A stretch of DNA of 64,000 nucleotides. Source: Kitasatospora purpeofusca (GTDB taxonomy: Bacteria > Actinomycetota > Actinomycetes > Streptomycetales > Streptomycetaceae). Location: assembly GCF_000718025.1 (NCBI RefSeq), contig NZ_JODS01000004.1, positions 186,001-250,000 on the forward strand, in the 5' to 3' direction. Position numbers and translations under genes: made by a program. Under the pieces are notes generated by a model. It was not told the origin of the DNA. It did not search any database and saw only the letters and a program-made list of their open reading frames with translations. Shown one piece after another: positions 5,438-13,981 of the stretch; the stretch's first letter is position 1, and each line of letters opens with the position of its first letter.

Positions 5438-7189
5438 TCAGTGCTGGTTGGGCGGGAGGGTGCCCGTGCTGGTGCCGGAGGCCGTCGCGGACGCGGTGCC
5501 GGAGGCGGTGGCCGCGGCGGAACCGGAGGCGGTGGGCGAGCCGGTGCCGGTCGGGGTCCCGGTGGGGGTACCCGTGGACGTCTCGGTGGGCGTGCCGGTC
5601 GGGGTGCCGGTCGGCGTTCCCGTCGGGGTACCGGTGGGGGTGCCCGTGGGCGTCCCCGTCGGGGTACCGGTGGGCGTACCGGTCGGGATGCCCGTCGGGA
5701 TCGACGTCGGCGTCCCGGTCGGCGTGGTCGTCGGCGTGCCGGTGCCCGGGTCGGTCGGGGTACCCGTGGGCGTCCCGGTCGGCGTCCCCGTCGGCGTGCC
5801 CGGGTTGGTCGGGTCGGGCGTGCCCGGGGTGACAGGGGCGGTGGTGCCCGGCGCGGGCGGGGTGCCCGGGAGGGCGGGCACGACCGGCGGGACCACGGTG
5901 CCCTCGGGAACCGGCGGCTGGTTCAGCGGGCTGGACGCGATCGGGGTGACCGCGTCCCAGCCGGCCGGCAGGTCCGGCACCTTCCAGGCGCCGCCCGCCT
6001 CGTCGGCGGTGCCGTCCGGGTCCGGCCGCACCGCGCCGAGGACCGGGTTGGCCCCGATCGGACCGACCTTGACGTACGAACCCGGCCGCGGCGCGTGCAC
6101 GACCAGCCCGCCGCCGATGTACATCGCGACGTGCGTGGCGCCCTCGAAGTAGATGACGAGGTCGCCGGGCCGCATCTGGTTCAGCGGGATGTGCTGGAGC
6201 TGCGCCCACTGCTCCTGGCTGGTGCGTGGGATCGGCTTGCCGGCGTGCAGCCAGGCCTGCGAGGTGAGCCCGGAGCAGTCGAAGACGTCCGGACCGGCCC
6301 CGCCCCACACGTACGGCTTGCCGAGCTGGGCGAGCGCGAAGGCGACGGCGGCCCGCCCGGCCAGCGACGGCGTGCGCTCGCCCTGGCCGAGCACCCCGGA
6401 GGCGAGCAGGGCGAGCTGGGCCTCGTCGGCCTTGGCCTTCTCGACCTGCTCCAGTTCGGCGCGCTGCGCCCCGGTGAGCGAGGAGACCAGCTGCTCGACG
6501 GCGGCGAGGTCGGCGGCGACCTTGGCCTTGGCGGCGTCCTGCTGGGTGACCAGGGTCTGCGAGGTGCTGAGCGCCTCCTCGTTCTGCTTCTGCAGCACGC
6601 CCAGCGCGTCGCGGTCGGAGGTCAGCTTGGCGAGGAACTCGTTCTGCGAGCGGCTCGCGGTGGCGAGCAGCTCGGCGATGGTGACGGCCTCGTACGGGTC
6701 CTTGGAGAGCAGCAGCTCGGCGTAGGCGGAGGCGGAGCCGTTGCGGTACTGGGCGGCGGCGAGCTGGGCGGCGATGTCGGTGCCGGCGTCGACCTGCTTC
6801 TCCTGGCGGTCCACCTTGGACTTGAGCTCGGCGAGCGAGGCCTGCTGCTCGGCGACCTTGGCGACGGCCGCGTTGTACTGCTCGGTGGCAGCCTCGGCGC
6901 CCTGGTACAGCGCCTGCAGTTGCTCCAGCAGCGGGCCGAGGGTGGCCTTGGCGGCGGCGAGCGGGTCACCGTTGGGGTCGTTCACGGGCGCGCCGGGCGC
7001 GGTGGCGCCGGGGGTGGGCTGGGCCGGGTCGGCCCAGGCCGCGCCGGCGGCCAGCGGCAGCGCCAGCGCGGCGGCCGCGAGAACGGCCCCGCAGCGCAGT
7101 GCGGCCCGCACCCAGGCCGGCCGTCCGCCGCCGCGGTTGCCCGCCCGCCGTCCGTCCGTCGGTTCCGCTCCTCGTACCCCGCCGCCCAT
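5438..7189 (-). CDS. Secreted NlpC/P60 peptidoglycan hydrolase with PTGT-repeat tail
   Basis: The protein has 583 residues; the start ATG follows a ggggagga ribosome site. Residues about 25-53 form a signal peptide ending in AWA before an aspartate. Residues 75-265 are a long, largely helical coiled coil (ELKSKVDRQEKQVDAGTDIA), the usual spacer of RipA-like hydrolases. Residues 275-390 are the NlpC/P60 domain, with catalytic Cys305 in DVFDCSGLTS and histidines at 353 (ATHVAMYIGG) and 365. Such enzymes cut the peptide stems of peptidoglycan outside the cell. Unusually, the catalytic domain is followed by a 190-residue low-complexity extension, including a Pro-Thr-Gly-Thr run at 464-550. The gene is transcribed alone and ends at a strong hairpin. 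Confidence 0.92.
   Translation of the reverse strand: MGGGVRGAEPTDGRRAGNRGGGRPAWVRAALRCGAVLAAAALALPLAAGAAWADPAQPTPGATAPGAPVNDPNGDPLAAAKATLGPLLEQLQALYQGAEAATEQYNAAVAKVAEQQASLAELKSKVDRQEKQVDAGTDIAAQLAAAQYRNGSASAYAELLLSKDPYEAVTIAELLATASRSQNEFLAKLTSDRDALGVLQKQNEEALSTSQTLVTQQDAAKAKVAADLAAVEQLVSSLTGAQRAELEQVEKAKADEAQLALLASGVLGQGERTPSLAGRAAVAFALAQLGKPYVWGGAGPDVFDCSGLTSQAWLHAGKPIPRTSQEQWAQLQHIPLNQMRPGDLVIYFEGATHVAMYIGGGLVVHAPRPGSYVKVGPIGANPVLGAVRPDPDGTADEAGGAWKVPDLPAGWDAVTPIASSPLNQPPVPEGTVVPPVVPALPGTPPAPGTTAPVTPGTPDPTNPGTPTGTPTGTPTGTPTDPGTGTPTTTPTGTPTSIPTGIPTGTPTGTPTGTPTGTPTGTPTGTPTGTPTGTPTETSTGTPTGTPTGTGSPTASGSAAATASGTASATASGTSTGTLPPNQH
5540..5800 (-). repeat. Minisatellite coding for the (PTGT)n tail
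   Basis: Within the 3' end of the NlpC/P60 gene, 6- and 12-bp units (ggggtaccggtc-like on the plus strand) are repeated about 20 times, giving residues 464-550 of the protein. Interruptions (PTDPGTG, PTSIPTGI, PTETST) divide the tract into blocks. The units are degenerate at third codon positions, so the repeat is maintained at the protein level rather than being a very recent expansion. Confidence 0.85.
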
Positions 7190-7443
7190 AGGTCCCGTCC
7201 TCCCCTAAGCCCACGCTCCGGGGTCCCCGGACCTCCGCAGATCCTGCCATGTGTTACTCACCGGAAACAGACCGCACCCGTACGGCTCGATGAATTTTTC
7301 GCCCCCGGTGTGAGACAGCTCTCAGCAAAACGGGCGAACCAGGGCAGACCTCCACTAATGTCCAGCTCAGCGCGGTGGTCAACCCCCTCCGGAAAGGTCC
7401 TGGCCACCCCCAAGTCACCATCGGAACCACGATTCCGATGCCT

Positions 7444-7465
7444 GTTCACCTTCCGTTCATCCACG
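7444..7465 (+). promoter_or_regulatory. PHO box (PhoP operator) upstream of pit
   Basis: Two 11-nt direct repeat units, GTTCACCTTCC then GTTCATCCACG, match the streptomycete PHO-box unit consensus (GTTCACC with a 4-nt spacer). The site lies 60 nt upstream of the phosphate transporter start, where PhoP would control transcription according to phosphate supply. It is identified from known consensus only. Confidence 0.75.
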
Positions 7466-7524
7466 ATCCCTACCGTCGCGATCGACGCCAACGTCTGTGC
7501 GACAACTACGACGATTGTTTGGGT

Positions 7525-8709
7525 ATGGAACACATCTCGTTCCTGGTGGCCGTTGTGATCATCACGGCGCTCGCCTTCGACTTCACCAACGGGTTCCACG
7601 ACACCGCCAACGCGATGGCCACCTCCATCGCCACGGGAGCCCTCAGGCCGAAGGTCGCGGTCACCATCGCGGCCGTCCTCAACTTCGCGGGCGCGTTCCT
7701 CTCCGTGAAGGTCGCCACCACCATCTCGGGCGGCATCGTCAACGAGAAGGCCGGCATCCATCCGGAGATCATCTTCGCCGCACTGGCAGGCGCGATCCTC
7801 TGGAACCTGCTGACCTGGCTGCGCGGTCTGCCGTCGAGCTCCTCGCACGCGCTCTACGGCGGCCTGATCGGCGCCACCGTGGTCGGCGTCGGCGTCAACG
7901 GTGTCAACTTCGACACCGTCGTCAGCAAGATCCTCATCCCGGCCGTCGCCTCCCCGCTGGTGGCCGGCCTGGCCGCCTGGGGCGCCACCAAGCTCGCCTT
8001 CGCGCTCACCCGCAAGGCCAACGGCGAGACCGTCGGCAAGGGCTTCCGCACCGGCCAGATCTTCTCCTCCTCGCTGATCTCGCTGGCGCACGGCACCAAC
8101 GACGCCCAGAAGACGATGGGCATCATCACCCTGACCCTGGTCTCGGTCGGCGCCCTGCCGAAGGGCGCGCTGCCCCCCACCTGGGTCATCGTCTCGGCCG
8201 GCGCCGCGATCGCGGTCGGCACCTACATGGGCGGCTGGCGGATCATCCGCTCGATGGGCAAGGGCCTCGCGGACATCACCCCGCGCCAGGGCTTCGCCTC
8301 CGAGTCGGCCGCCGCGACGGTCATCCTGACCTCCTCGCACATGGGCTTCGGCCTCTCCACCACCCAGGTCTGCTCCGGCGGCATCATGGGCGCCGGTCTC
8401 GGCGGCCCGAAGGCCGAGCTTCGCTGGGGCCTGGTTCGCCGCATGGTCTACACCTGGGGCCTGACCCTGCCCGCCGCCGCCACCGTGGGCGGACTCGCGG
8501 CCTTCCTGGCCGAGCAGGGCAACTGGGGCGTGGCGCTGGTCGGCGTCGCCCTGGTGGCCGGCTCGGGCGCGATGTGGGTCATCTCCCGCCGCCAGCCGGT
8601 CGGTGCGGACAACGTCACCGCCGACGACGTCGCCGACGTCACCCCGGTCGAGGTCGGCCCGGCCGCGTCCGCCACCCCGACCCCCGCCTCGACCACGGTC
8701 GCGGCCTGA
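7525..8709 (+). CDS. pit: Inorganic phosphate transporter, Pit family
   Basis: The protein has 394 residues from the ATG at 7525; in-frame codons upstream run through promoter sequence. It is an integral membrane protein with two homologous PHO4 halves. The family signatures are FDFTNGFHDTANAM (18-31) in the first half and SLAHGTNDAQKTMG (around 187-200) in the second, both lining the metal-phosphate path. Pit proteins carry a neutral metal-phosphate complex in symport with protons, at low affinity. A PHO box upstream suggests PhoR-PhoP control, and a small membrane protein follows 29 nt downstream, a pairing often seen in streptomycetes. The C-terminal 40 residues are an Ala/Pro/Thr-rich tail. 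Confidence 0.93.
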   Translation: MEHISFLVAVVIITALAFDFTNGFHDTANAMATSIATGALRPKVAVTIAAVLNFAGAFLSVKVATTISGGIVNEKAGIHPEIIFAALAGAILWNLLTWLRGLPSSSSHALYGGLIGATVVGVGVNGVNFDTVVSKILIPAVASPLVAGLAAWGATKLAFALTRKANGETVGKGFRTGQIFSSSLISLAHGTNDAQKTMGIITLTLVSVGALPKGALPPTWVIVSAGAAIAVGTYMGGWRIIRSMGKGLADITPRQGFASESAAATVILTSSHMGFGLSTTQVCSGGIMGAGLGGPKAELRWGLVRRMVYTWGLTLPAAATVGGLAAFLAEQGNWGVALVGVALVAGSGAMWVISRRQPVGADNVTADDVADVTPVEVGPAASATPTPASTTVAA

Positions 8710-8738
8710 CCGCCGCCGGCTGAGGAGCTCGAAACACC

Positions 8739-8993
8739 ATGCACATCAAGTGGAACGCCCTGGCCCAGACCGCAGGCGTCAGCTTCGGCATCACCGTCGC
8801 CGTCGTCGCCGTCTTCGCCCTCGGCATCCTGGCCCTGTCCCGCCGCGAGGCCTCGCTCACCGCGCAGCGCGAGGCGGCCGGACCGGGCGCCCCGGCGAAC
8901 GGCGGCCGGCTGGCCCTGGCCGGCGCCTACACCTGCTTCGCCGTCTGCGGCGCGGCCGTCCTCTACGGGCTGTCGCTGATCGCGGGCAAGTAG
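8739..8993 (+). CDS. Small two-helix membrane protein of the pit operon
   Basis: The protein has 84 residues with two predicted membrane helices: about 10-33 (AGVSFGITVAVVAVFALGIL) and 60-80 (AGAYTCFAVCGAAVLYGLSL). A charged stretch with REASLTAQREAA lies between them. A ribosome site (gaggagc) precedes the ATG. It lies 29 nt after pit and ends at a strong terminator, so the two form an operon. The role is unknown; a helper or stabilising partner of the transporter is a reasonable guess from position only. Confidence 0.8.
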   Translation: MHIKWNALAQTAGVSFGITVAVVAVFALGILALSRREASLTAQREAAGPGAPANGGRLALAGAYTCFAVCGAAVLYGLSLIAGK

Positions 8994-9021
8994 CCCCACG
9001 GCGCAGCAGCCGCGCAGCACC

Positions 9022-9073
9022 GAACGGCCGGAGGGCCGGGAGCGGACCACCGCTCCCGGCCCTCCGGCCGTTC
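9022..9073. terminator. 24-bp hairpin ending the pit operon
   Basis: Perfect arms 9022-9045 and 9050-9073 with loop acca, 28 nt past the stop codon of the small membrane protein. The rest of the gap to 9235 contains only GC-rich, low-complexity sequence with no gene. Confidence 0.85.
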
Positions 9074-9235
9074 CCGTACCCGTCCCCCGGGCCGACAGCC
9101 GCCGACCCGCCCCCGGCCCTCCGTTCCCCTTCCCGTTCCCGTTCCCGGCCCGGACGCCCGCCCGCGTGCCGAGACACGCACGACCCGGACACCGCACGAC
9201 CCGGGCCTCGGACGACCCGCACAGGGCACCCAACG

Positions 9236-9270
9236 CCGGACGCCCGCCCGGTGATCGGGCGGGCGTCCGG
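9236..9270. terminator. Hairpin terminator of the MFS gene
   Basis: Arms ccggacgcccgcccg (9236-9250) and complement (9256-9270), loop gtgat. It lies downstream of the minus-strand MFS gene, which stops at 9314. A short run of gtcctg repeats lies between. Confidence 0.75.
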
Positions 9271-9313
9271 TCGGACGGGGTCCTGGTCCTGGTCGGACAG
9301 GGTCCTGGGCGGA

Positions 9314-10864
9314 TCAGTCCTGAGCGGTGCGCAGCACCGTCTCGCGGATGAACAGCACCGTGAAGAAGGCCAGCAGCGCGAACGGCGCCGCGACCAGGAA
9401 CACCACCCCGACCCCGTGCCCGAAGGCGTCGGTGACCAGCGGCACCAGCGGCGCGGGCAGCTTGTGCAGGTCCGGGATGCCGCCGCCGAGCGCGCCGCCG
9501 GCCGGGACGTGCGCGGCGGCCAGGTTCTCGGCGAGGTAGTGACCGACCCGGTTGTTCATCAGCGCGCCGAGCGCGGAGACGCCCATCGCGCCGCCCATGG
9601 TGCGGAAGAAGGTGACCACCGAGCTGGCCGCGCCGAGCTCGGCGCGCGGCACGGTGTTCTGCACGGCGAGGACGAGGTTCTGCATGGTGAGGCCGAGGCC
9701 GATGCCGGTGATCGCCATGTAGACCGAGAGCAGGCCGTAGGCCGTGTCGGCCCGGGCGGTGCCGAGCAGGGCGAAGCCGACGGCGAGCAGCAGGGTGCCG
9801 GCGACCAGGTAGGCCTTCCACTTGCCGTACTTGGTGATCAGCCGGCCGGCCACGGTGGACGAGACGGCCAGGCCGAGGATCATCGGCAGGGTCATCAGGC
9901 CGGCCACCGTCGGGGACTTGTCCCGGGCGAGCTGGAAGTACTGGCTGAGGAACGTGGTGGCGCCGTACATCCCGATCCCGACCAGGACGCTGGCCAGCGC
10001 GGACAGGGTGACCGTCCGGTGCCGGAACAGGTGCGGCGGGATGATCGGCTCGGCGGCGCGGCGCTCGACCACGACGGCCAGGCCGCCGAGCAGCAGTCCG
10101 CCGCCGACCATGGCCGCGGTCTGCCAGGAGAGCCAGGCGTAGTTCTTGCCGGCCAGGGTGATCCAGATCATCAGCAGGCTGACCGCGCCGGTGATCACCA
10201 GTGCACCCAGGTAGTCGATCCGCACCTTGCGCCGGACCACCGGCAGCTTCAGGGTCCGCTGCAGCACCAGGATGGCGGCCAGCGCGAAGGGGATGCCGAC
10301 GTAGAAGCACCAGCGCCAGCCGAGCCAGGAGGTGTCCACGATGACGCCGCCGATCAGCGGGCCGCCGATGGTGGCGAGGGCGAAGACGGCGCCGAAGTAG
10401 CCGCTGTACCGGCCGCGCTCGCGCGGCGGGACCATCGCGGCCAGGCAGATCTGGGCGAGCGCGGTGACGCCGCCGGCGCCGATGCCCTGGAGGGCGCGGC
10501 AGGCGATCAGCTGGCCGGTGTTCTGGGAGAAGCCGGCCAGCGCGGAGGAGGCGATGTAGATGACCAGCGCGATCTGCAGCAGCAGCTTCTTGCTGGCGAG
10601 GTCGGAGAGCTTGCCCCAGATCGGGGTGGAGGCGGTGAGGGTGAGCAGGGTCGCGGTGATCACCCAGGTGTAGGCGGACTGGCCGCCGTGCAGATCGGTG
10701 AGGATCCGGGGCAGTGCGTTGGAGACGACGGTCGACGAGAGCACGGCGACGAAGAGGCCGAGCAGCAGGCCGGAGAGCGCCTCCATCACCTGCCTGTGCG
10801 TCATCGGTTGGTCGGTGGCGGCGGCGGCTCCGGTCGAGGCAGTCGGGGTGGCGGTGGCGGTCAT
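9314..10864 (-). CDS. MFS drug efflux transporter, DHA2 (EmrB/QacA) type
   Basis: The protein has 516 residues from the ATG at 10864-10862, preceded by gaaggacc. The 14-helix DHA2 pattern is present, with LDTSWLGWRW-like loop residues, the motif-A region WGKLSDLASKKLL after the second helix, and GIGAGGVTALAQICLAAM in the fourth to fifth helix area (motif C-like). These proton antiporters expel amphipathic drugs or pathway products. The MarR regulator lies upstream in the same direction and two palindromes overlap the promoter, so drug-induced derepression is the expected control. The substrate cannot be read from sequence. Confidence 0.9.
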   Translation of the reverse strand: MTATATPTASTGAAAATDQPMTHRQVMEALSGLLLGLFVAVLSSTVVSNALPRILTDLHGGQSAYTWVITATLLTLTASTPIWGKLSDLASKKLLLQIALVIYIASSALAGFSQNTGQLIACRALQGIGAGGVTALAQICLAAMVPPRERGRYSGYFGAVFALATIGGPLIGGVIVDTSWLGWRWCFYVGIPFALAAILVLQRTLKLPVVRRKVRIDYLGALVITGAVSLLMIWITLAGKNYAWLSWQTAAMVGGGLLLGGLAVVVERRAAEPIIPPHLFRHRTVTLSALASVLVGIGMYGATTFLSQYFQLARDKSPTVAGLMTLPMILGLAVSSTVAGRLITKYGKWKAYLVAGTLLLAVGFALLGTARADTAYGLLSVYMAITGIGLGLTMQNLVLAVQNTVPRAELGAASSVVTFFRTMGGAMGVSALGALMNNRVGHYLAENLAAAHVPAGGALGGGIPDLHKLPAPLVPLVTDAFGHGVGVVFLVAAPFALLAFFTVLFIRETVLRTAQD

Positions 10865-10881
10865 CAAGGTCCTTCGGGATA

Positions 10882-10926
10882 GTTGCCTGACGCAACCATA
10901 GGCCGAGATGGTTGACTTGGGCAACC
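10882..10926. promoter_or_regulatory. Two MarR-type operators upstream of the MFS gene
   Basis: Two related palindromes share the half-site GTTG/CAAC: GTTGCcTGAcGCAAC at 10882-10896 and GGTTGaCttGggCAACC at 10910-10926. Their centres are about 29 bp apart and they lie 18-62 nt ahead of the MFS start. This is the layout expected for the MarR protein encoded directly upstream. The assignment to that protein is inference. Confidence 0.65.
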
Positions 10927-10980
10927 TTCTTCAAGAACAAGTAAAGCCCGGACCGACCCCGGCCCGGGCTCCCGGCAGAC

Positions 10981-11040
10981 CACTCAGACACTCAGACGCT
11001 CAGCAACACGCTCAGGCGCCCAGGCACTCAGGCACTCGGC
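10981..11040. repeat. Short tandem repeats overlapping the marR stop codon
   Basis: Units of 8-10 nt such as actcagac and caggcact repeat about seven times (plus-strand view). The run begins at the stop codon of the MarR gene (11028-11030) and continues about 50 nt into its 3' flank. Confidence 0.7.
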
Positions 11041-11501
11041 ACGGCCGCCTCGCCCACCACGTCGTTGAAGCGGTGCAGCAGCTCGGCGAAGCGGACCACG
11101 TCCTCCTCCGACCAGTCGGCCAGCAGCTCCCGCACCCGGCCCATCCGCGCGTCCCGGGCCGCCAGGAACCGCCGCCGGCCGTCCTCGGTGAGCGACACCA
11201 GCGCCGAACGGCGGTCCAGCGGGTCCGCCTCCCGGGCCAGCAGGCCCAGCTCCTCCAGCGCCCGGATCTGCCGGCTGATGGTCGCCTTGCCGACCGCGAA
11301 GTGCACGCCGACGTCGGTCACCCGCACCGGCCCGGCCTGCTCGACATGGCCCAGCAGGCTGTACGCCATGCCCTCCAGCTGCGGGTGGACCCGCCGGGAC
11401 AGCTCCGCCACCCGGGCCCGGCCGCGCCGGAACAGCACTCCGACCTCGCGCTCCACGGCCAGCAGGGGCTGCTCGTCGCGCTCCTCGTTCGGCTCCTTCA
11501 C
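11028..11501 (-). CDS. MarR-family transcriptional regulator
   Basis: Started at the GTG at 11501-11499, the protein is 157 residues; a longer frame from 11552 cannot be excluded, and neither start has a strong ribosome site. The winged helix-turn-helix spans about residues 45-115 (PVRVTDVGVHFAVGKATISR, then READPLDRRSALVSLTEDG, the MarR wing with the DxRD-like turn). Flanking helices would form the dimer interface. It lies upstream of, and in the same direction as, the MFS gene, and two palindromes occupy the gap. The expected role is a repressor of the pump released by its ligand. Confidence 0.87.
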   Translation of the reverse strand: MKEPNEERDEQPLLAVEREVGVLFRRGRARVAELSRRVHPQLEGMAYSLLGHVEQAGPVRVTDVGVHFAVGKATISRQIRALEELGLLAREADPLDRRSALVSLTEDGRRRFLAARDARMGRVRELLADWSEEDVVRFAELLHRFNDVVGEAAVPSA

Positions 11502-11612
11502 CGCGCCAGTATCCCGCAGCCCGCCCGGGGCACTGCGGCGCGGGAGAAACACAGAGGAAACTAGTTCATGCTATTAAGTATCCGGTTTCCCCCGATACAC
11601 AAGGAGATGTGC

Positions 11613-12710
11613 ATGACCTCCGCCCCCGGGCAACAGGCAGGGCAGGAACCCGTACAGGAACCGGCGCGGGCATCGGCCCCGGAACCGAGGAAGGGCTTCG
11701 CCGCCGAGCTGAAGGGCGCGGTCACCCCGCGTGCGGCGATGCTGGTGATCGGCGTGCTGCTGCTCCAGCTCGGCTTCGTCACCTCGTACGTCGGCGCCCT
11801 GCACCACCCCGCTCCGCACGAGCTGTCGGTCGCGGTGGTCGCCCCGCCGCAGGTCGCCCCCAAGTTCGTCCAGGGCCTGGAGTCCGTCCCGGACCAGGCC
11901 GTGAAGGCCGTCACCGCGCCGGACGCGGAGACCGCCACCCAGCAGATCAAGGACCAGAAGGTCTACGCCGCGCTGGTGGTGAACCCGGCCTCCACCGAGG
12001 ACGTGCTGCTGGTCGCCAACGCGCGCGGCCCGTCCGCCGCCCGGGCCGCCGAGAGCATCGTCACCGGCCTGGAGAAGACCCAGGGCCGCACCGTGAAGGT
12101 CGAGGACGTGGTGCCGCTCGCCAAGGGCGACGCCAACGGCCTCTCCTCCTTCTACCTGGTGATCGGCTGGTGCGTCGGCGGCTACCTGGTCGCGTCCATC
12201 CTCGGCGTCAGCGCCGGGGCCAAGCCCGCCAACACCAACCGGGCGCTGATCCGCCTCGGCACGCTGGCGCTCTACTCGGTCGCGGCCGGCATCGGCGGCG
12301 CGATCATCGTGAAGTCGGTGCTGGACGCGCTGCCCGGGCCGTTCTGGTCGATGTCCGCCGTCGGCGCGCTGGTGGTCTTCGCGGTGGGCGCGTTCACCAT
12401 GGCGCTGCAGTGCCTGTTCGACATCATCGGCATCGGCGTCGCGGTGCTGCTCTTCGTGGTGCTCGGCAACCCCAGCGCGGGCGGCGTCTTCCCGCCGCCG
12501 CTGATGCCGCCGTTCTGGCGGGCGATCGGGGCCTGGTTCCCGAACGGCGCGGGCACCGACGCGACCCGCTCCATCGCCTACTTCGACGGCACCGCGCTGA
12601 CCCGGCCGCTGTTGGTGCTGCTGGCCTGGGCCCTGGCCGGGGTCGCGGTGACCTTCGCTGCCGTGCTGCGCCGACCCTCGCACCGCAGCCGCGAGCTGAT
12701 CGAGGGCTGA
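11613..12710 (+). CDS. YhgE/Pip-like (DUF3533-type) membrane protein
   Basis: The protein has 365 residues from the ATG at 11613, 6 nt after an aaggag site (an ATG at 11607 is too close). One membrane helix lies near residues 45-65 (AAMLVIGVLLLQLGFVTSYV). An extracytoplasmic domain of about 110 residues follows (STEDVLLVANARGPSAARAA), then five or six C-terminal helices. This matches the ABC-2-like YhgE/Pip group, proteins with an ABC-2 permease fold and a large loop after helix 1, sometimes tied to secretion or drug resistance. It is divergent from the MarR gene, so it may share that regulator. No ATPase partner is adjacent. Confidence 0.72.
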   Translation: MTSAPGQQAGQEPVQEPARASAPEPRKGFAAELKGAVTPRAAMLVIGVLLLQLGFVTSYVGALHHPAPHELSVAVVAPPQVAPKFVQGLESVPDQAVKAVTAPDAETATQQIKDQKVYAALVVNPASTEDVLLVANARGPSAARAAESIVTGLEKTQGRTVKVEDVVPLAKGDANGLSSFYLVIGWCVGGYLVASILGVSAGAKPANTNRALIRLGTLALYSVAAGIGGAIIVKSVLDALPGPFWSMSAVGALVVFAVGAFTMALQCLFDIIGIGVAVLLFVVLGNPSAGGVFPPPLMPPFWRAIGAWFPNGAGTDATRSIAYFDGTALTRPLLVLLAWALAGVAVTFAAVLRRPSHRSRELIEG

Positions 12711-12729
12711 CCACCACCGCTCCTGGCCC

Positions 12730-13953
12730 TCAGGCCTCCAGCCGGCCCGGATCGGCGAGCACCGACCGGACCACTCCCGCCGCGGCTCCCAGCAGGGGGC
12801 CGCGGCGGCCCAGTCGGGAGACCGTCAGCCGCTCGTCCGCCCAGGGGCGGACGGTCACCCGGGCGGCCAGCTCGGCCCGCATCGCGGGCAGCAGCCAGGG
12901 CGCCAACTGCGCGTAGCCTCCGCCCAGCACCACCTCCGCCGGGTCCAGCAGGTTGACCGCGCCCGCCGAGGCGATCCCCAGCGCGGTACCGGCCCCGGCG
13001 AGCGCCTGCCGCACCTCCTCGTCCCCGGCCTCGGCCCGTTCGGCGAGCAGCGCCACCCAGTCGCCCCGGATGCCCTCCAGACCGGCTTCGCGCAGCACCG
13101 CCGCCTCCCCCGCGTACTGCTCAAGGCAGCCGTGCGCCCCGCAGGCGCAGCGCGGACCGTCCGGACGCACCGGGACGTGCCCCAGCTCGCCCGCGAAGCC
13201 GCGCGCGCCGCGCAGCAGCCGGCCCTCCACCACGATCGCCGAACCGATCCCGGCCTCGGCGGAGACGTGCAGGAAGTGCTCCGGCCCGCCGCCGAGCCAG
13301 AGCTCGGCGAGCCCGCCGAGGTTGGCCTCGTTGTCGGCCCGCATCGGCAGCTCGGCCAGCTCCCCCGCACCGGCGGCGCGCAGCGCGAGCCGCAGCTCGG
13401 CGGCGAGCGGCACCTCCTCCCAGCCCAGGTTGGCGGCCCGCTGGAGCAGTGCGCCGTCGATCCCGACCAGTCCGGGCACGGCCAGGGCCAGCCCGGCCGG
13501 GCGCAGTCCGGCCTCGGCGGCGGCCCGGCGGACGAGTTCGGCGAGGTCGGCCATCACGGCGGCCGGGCGCCGGCCCCGGTTGCGGATCTCCTGGCGGCGC
13601 CAGGCGCGGACCTCGCCGCGCAGGTCGACCACGCAGGCGCCCAGGTGCTCCACCCCGATCTCGGCGCCGAGGCCGCCCGGGCCGTCCGGGTTGAGACCGA
13701 GCGCGGTGCCGGGGCGGCCGACCTTGCCGCTGGGCGCGGCCGGGCCCTCCTCGACCACCAGTCCGGCCCCGATCAGCTCCTCGGCGAGCGAGGAGACCGC
13801 GGCCCTGGTCAGCCCGGTCCCGGCGGCCACCTCGGCGCGCGAGCGCGGGGCGCGCGCGATCACACCGAGCACCAGCGCCAGATTGGCCCGGCGCATCCCC
13901 TGCTGGCTCGCGGGCCCGGTCGGGGCGCCGTCCGTCTCACGCATCACCCTCAC
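12730..13953 (-). CDS. ROK-family transcriptional regulator
   Basis: The protein has 407 residues from GTG at 13953; an ATG three codons later is equally possible. Residues about 20-80 form a MarR-like winged HTH (RAEVAAGTGLTRAAVSSLAE). Residues 90-395 are a ROK sugar-kinase-like domain with LGAEIGVEHLGACVVDLRG, GIGSAIVVEGRL and the zinc-binding cluster CACGAHGCLEQYAG. ROK regulators of the NagC/XylR type bind sugars or sugar phosphates and repress carbohydrate genes. No sugar operon is adjacent; it starts 28 nt downstream of gtrA and may be co-transcribed with it. The ligand is unknown. Confidence 0.9.
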   Translation of the reverse strand: MRVMRETDGAPTGPASQQGMRRANLALVLGVIARAPRSRAEVAAGTGLTRAAVSSLAEELIGAGLVVEEGPAAPSGKVGRPGTALGLNPDGPGGLGAEIGVEHLGACVVDLRGEVRAWRRQEIRNRGRRPAAVMADLAELVRRAAAEAGLRPAGLALAVPGLVGIDGALLQRAANLGWEEVPLAAELRLALRAAGAGELAELPMRADNEANLGGLAELWLGGGPEHFLHVSAEAGIGSAIVVEGRLLRGARGFAGELGHVPVRPDGPRCACGAHGCLEQYAGEAAVLREAGLEGIRGDWVALLAERAEAGDEEVRQALAGAGTALGIASAGAVNLLDPAEVVLGGGYAQLAPWLLPAMRAELAARVTVRPWADERLTVSRLGRRGPLLGAAAGVVRSVLADPGRLEA

Positions 13954-13981
13954 CCGCTCCCGCTGCCGGTCCCGCTTCGGC

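Noticed and set aside
4830..6152. Plus-strand 440-codon frame.
   Set aside because: It joins array repeats to the antisense of the NlpC/P60 minisatellite (Val-Pro-Val-Gly repeats are the complement of the PTGT code); the real gene is on the minus strand.
8448..10991. 847-codon minus-strand frame.
   Set aside because: It covers the antisense of pit and an off-frame reading of the MFS gene, whose real frame (9314-10864) has clear membrane helices and motifs.
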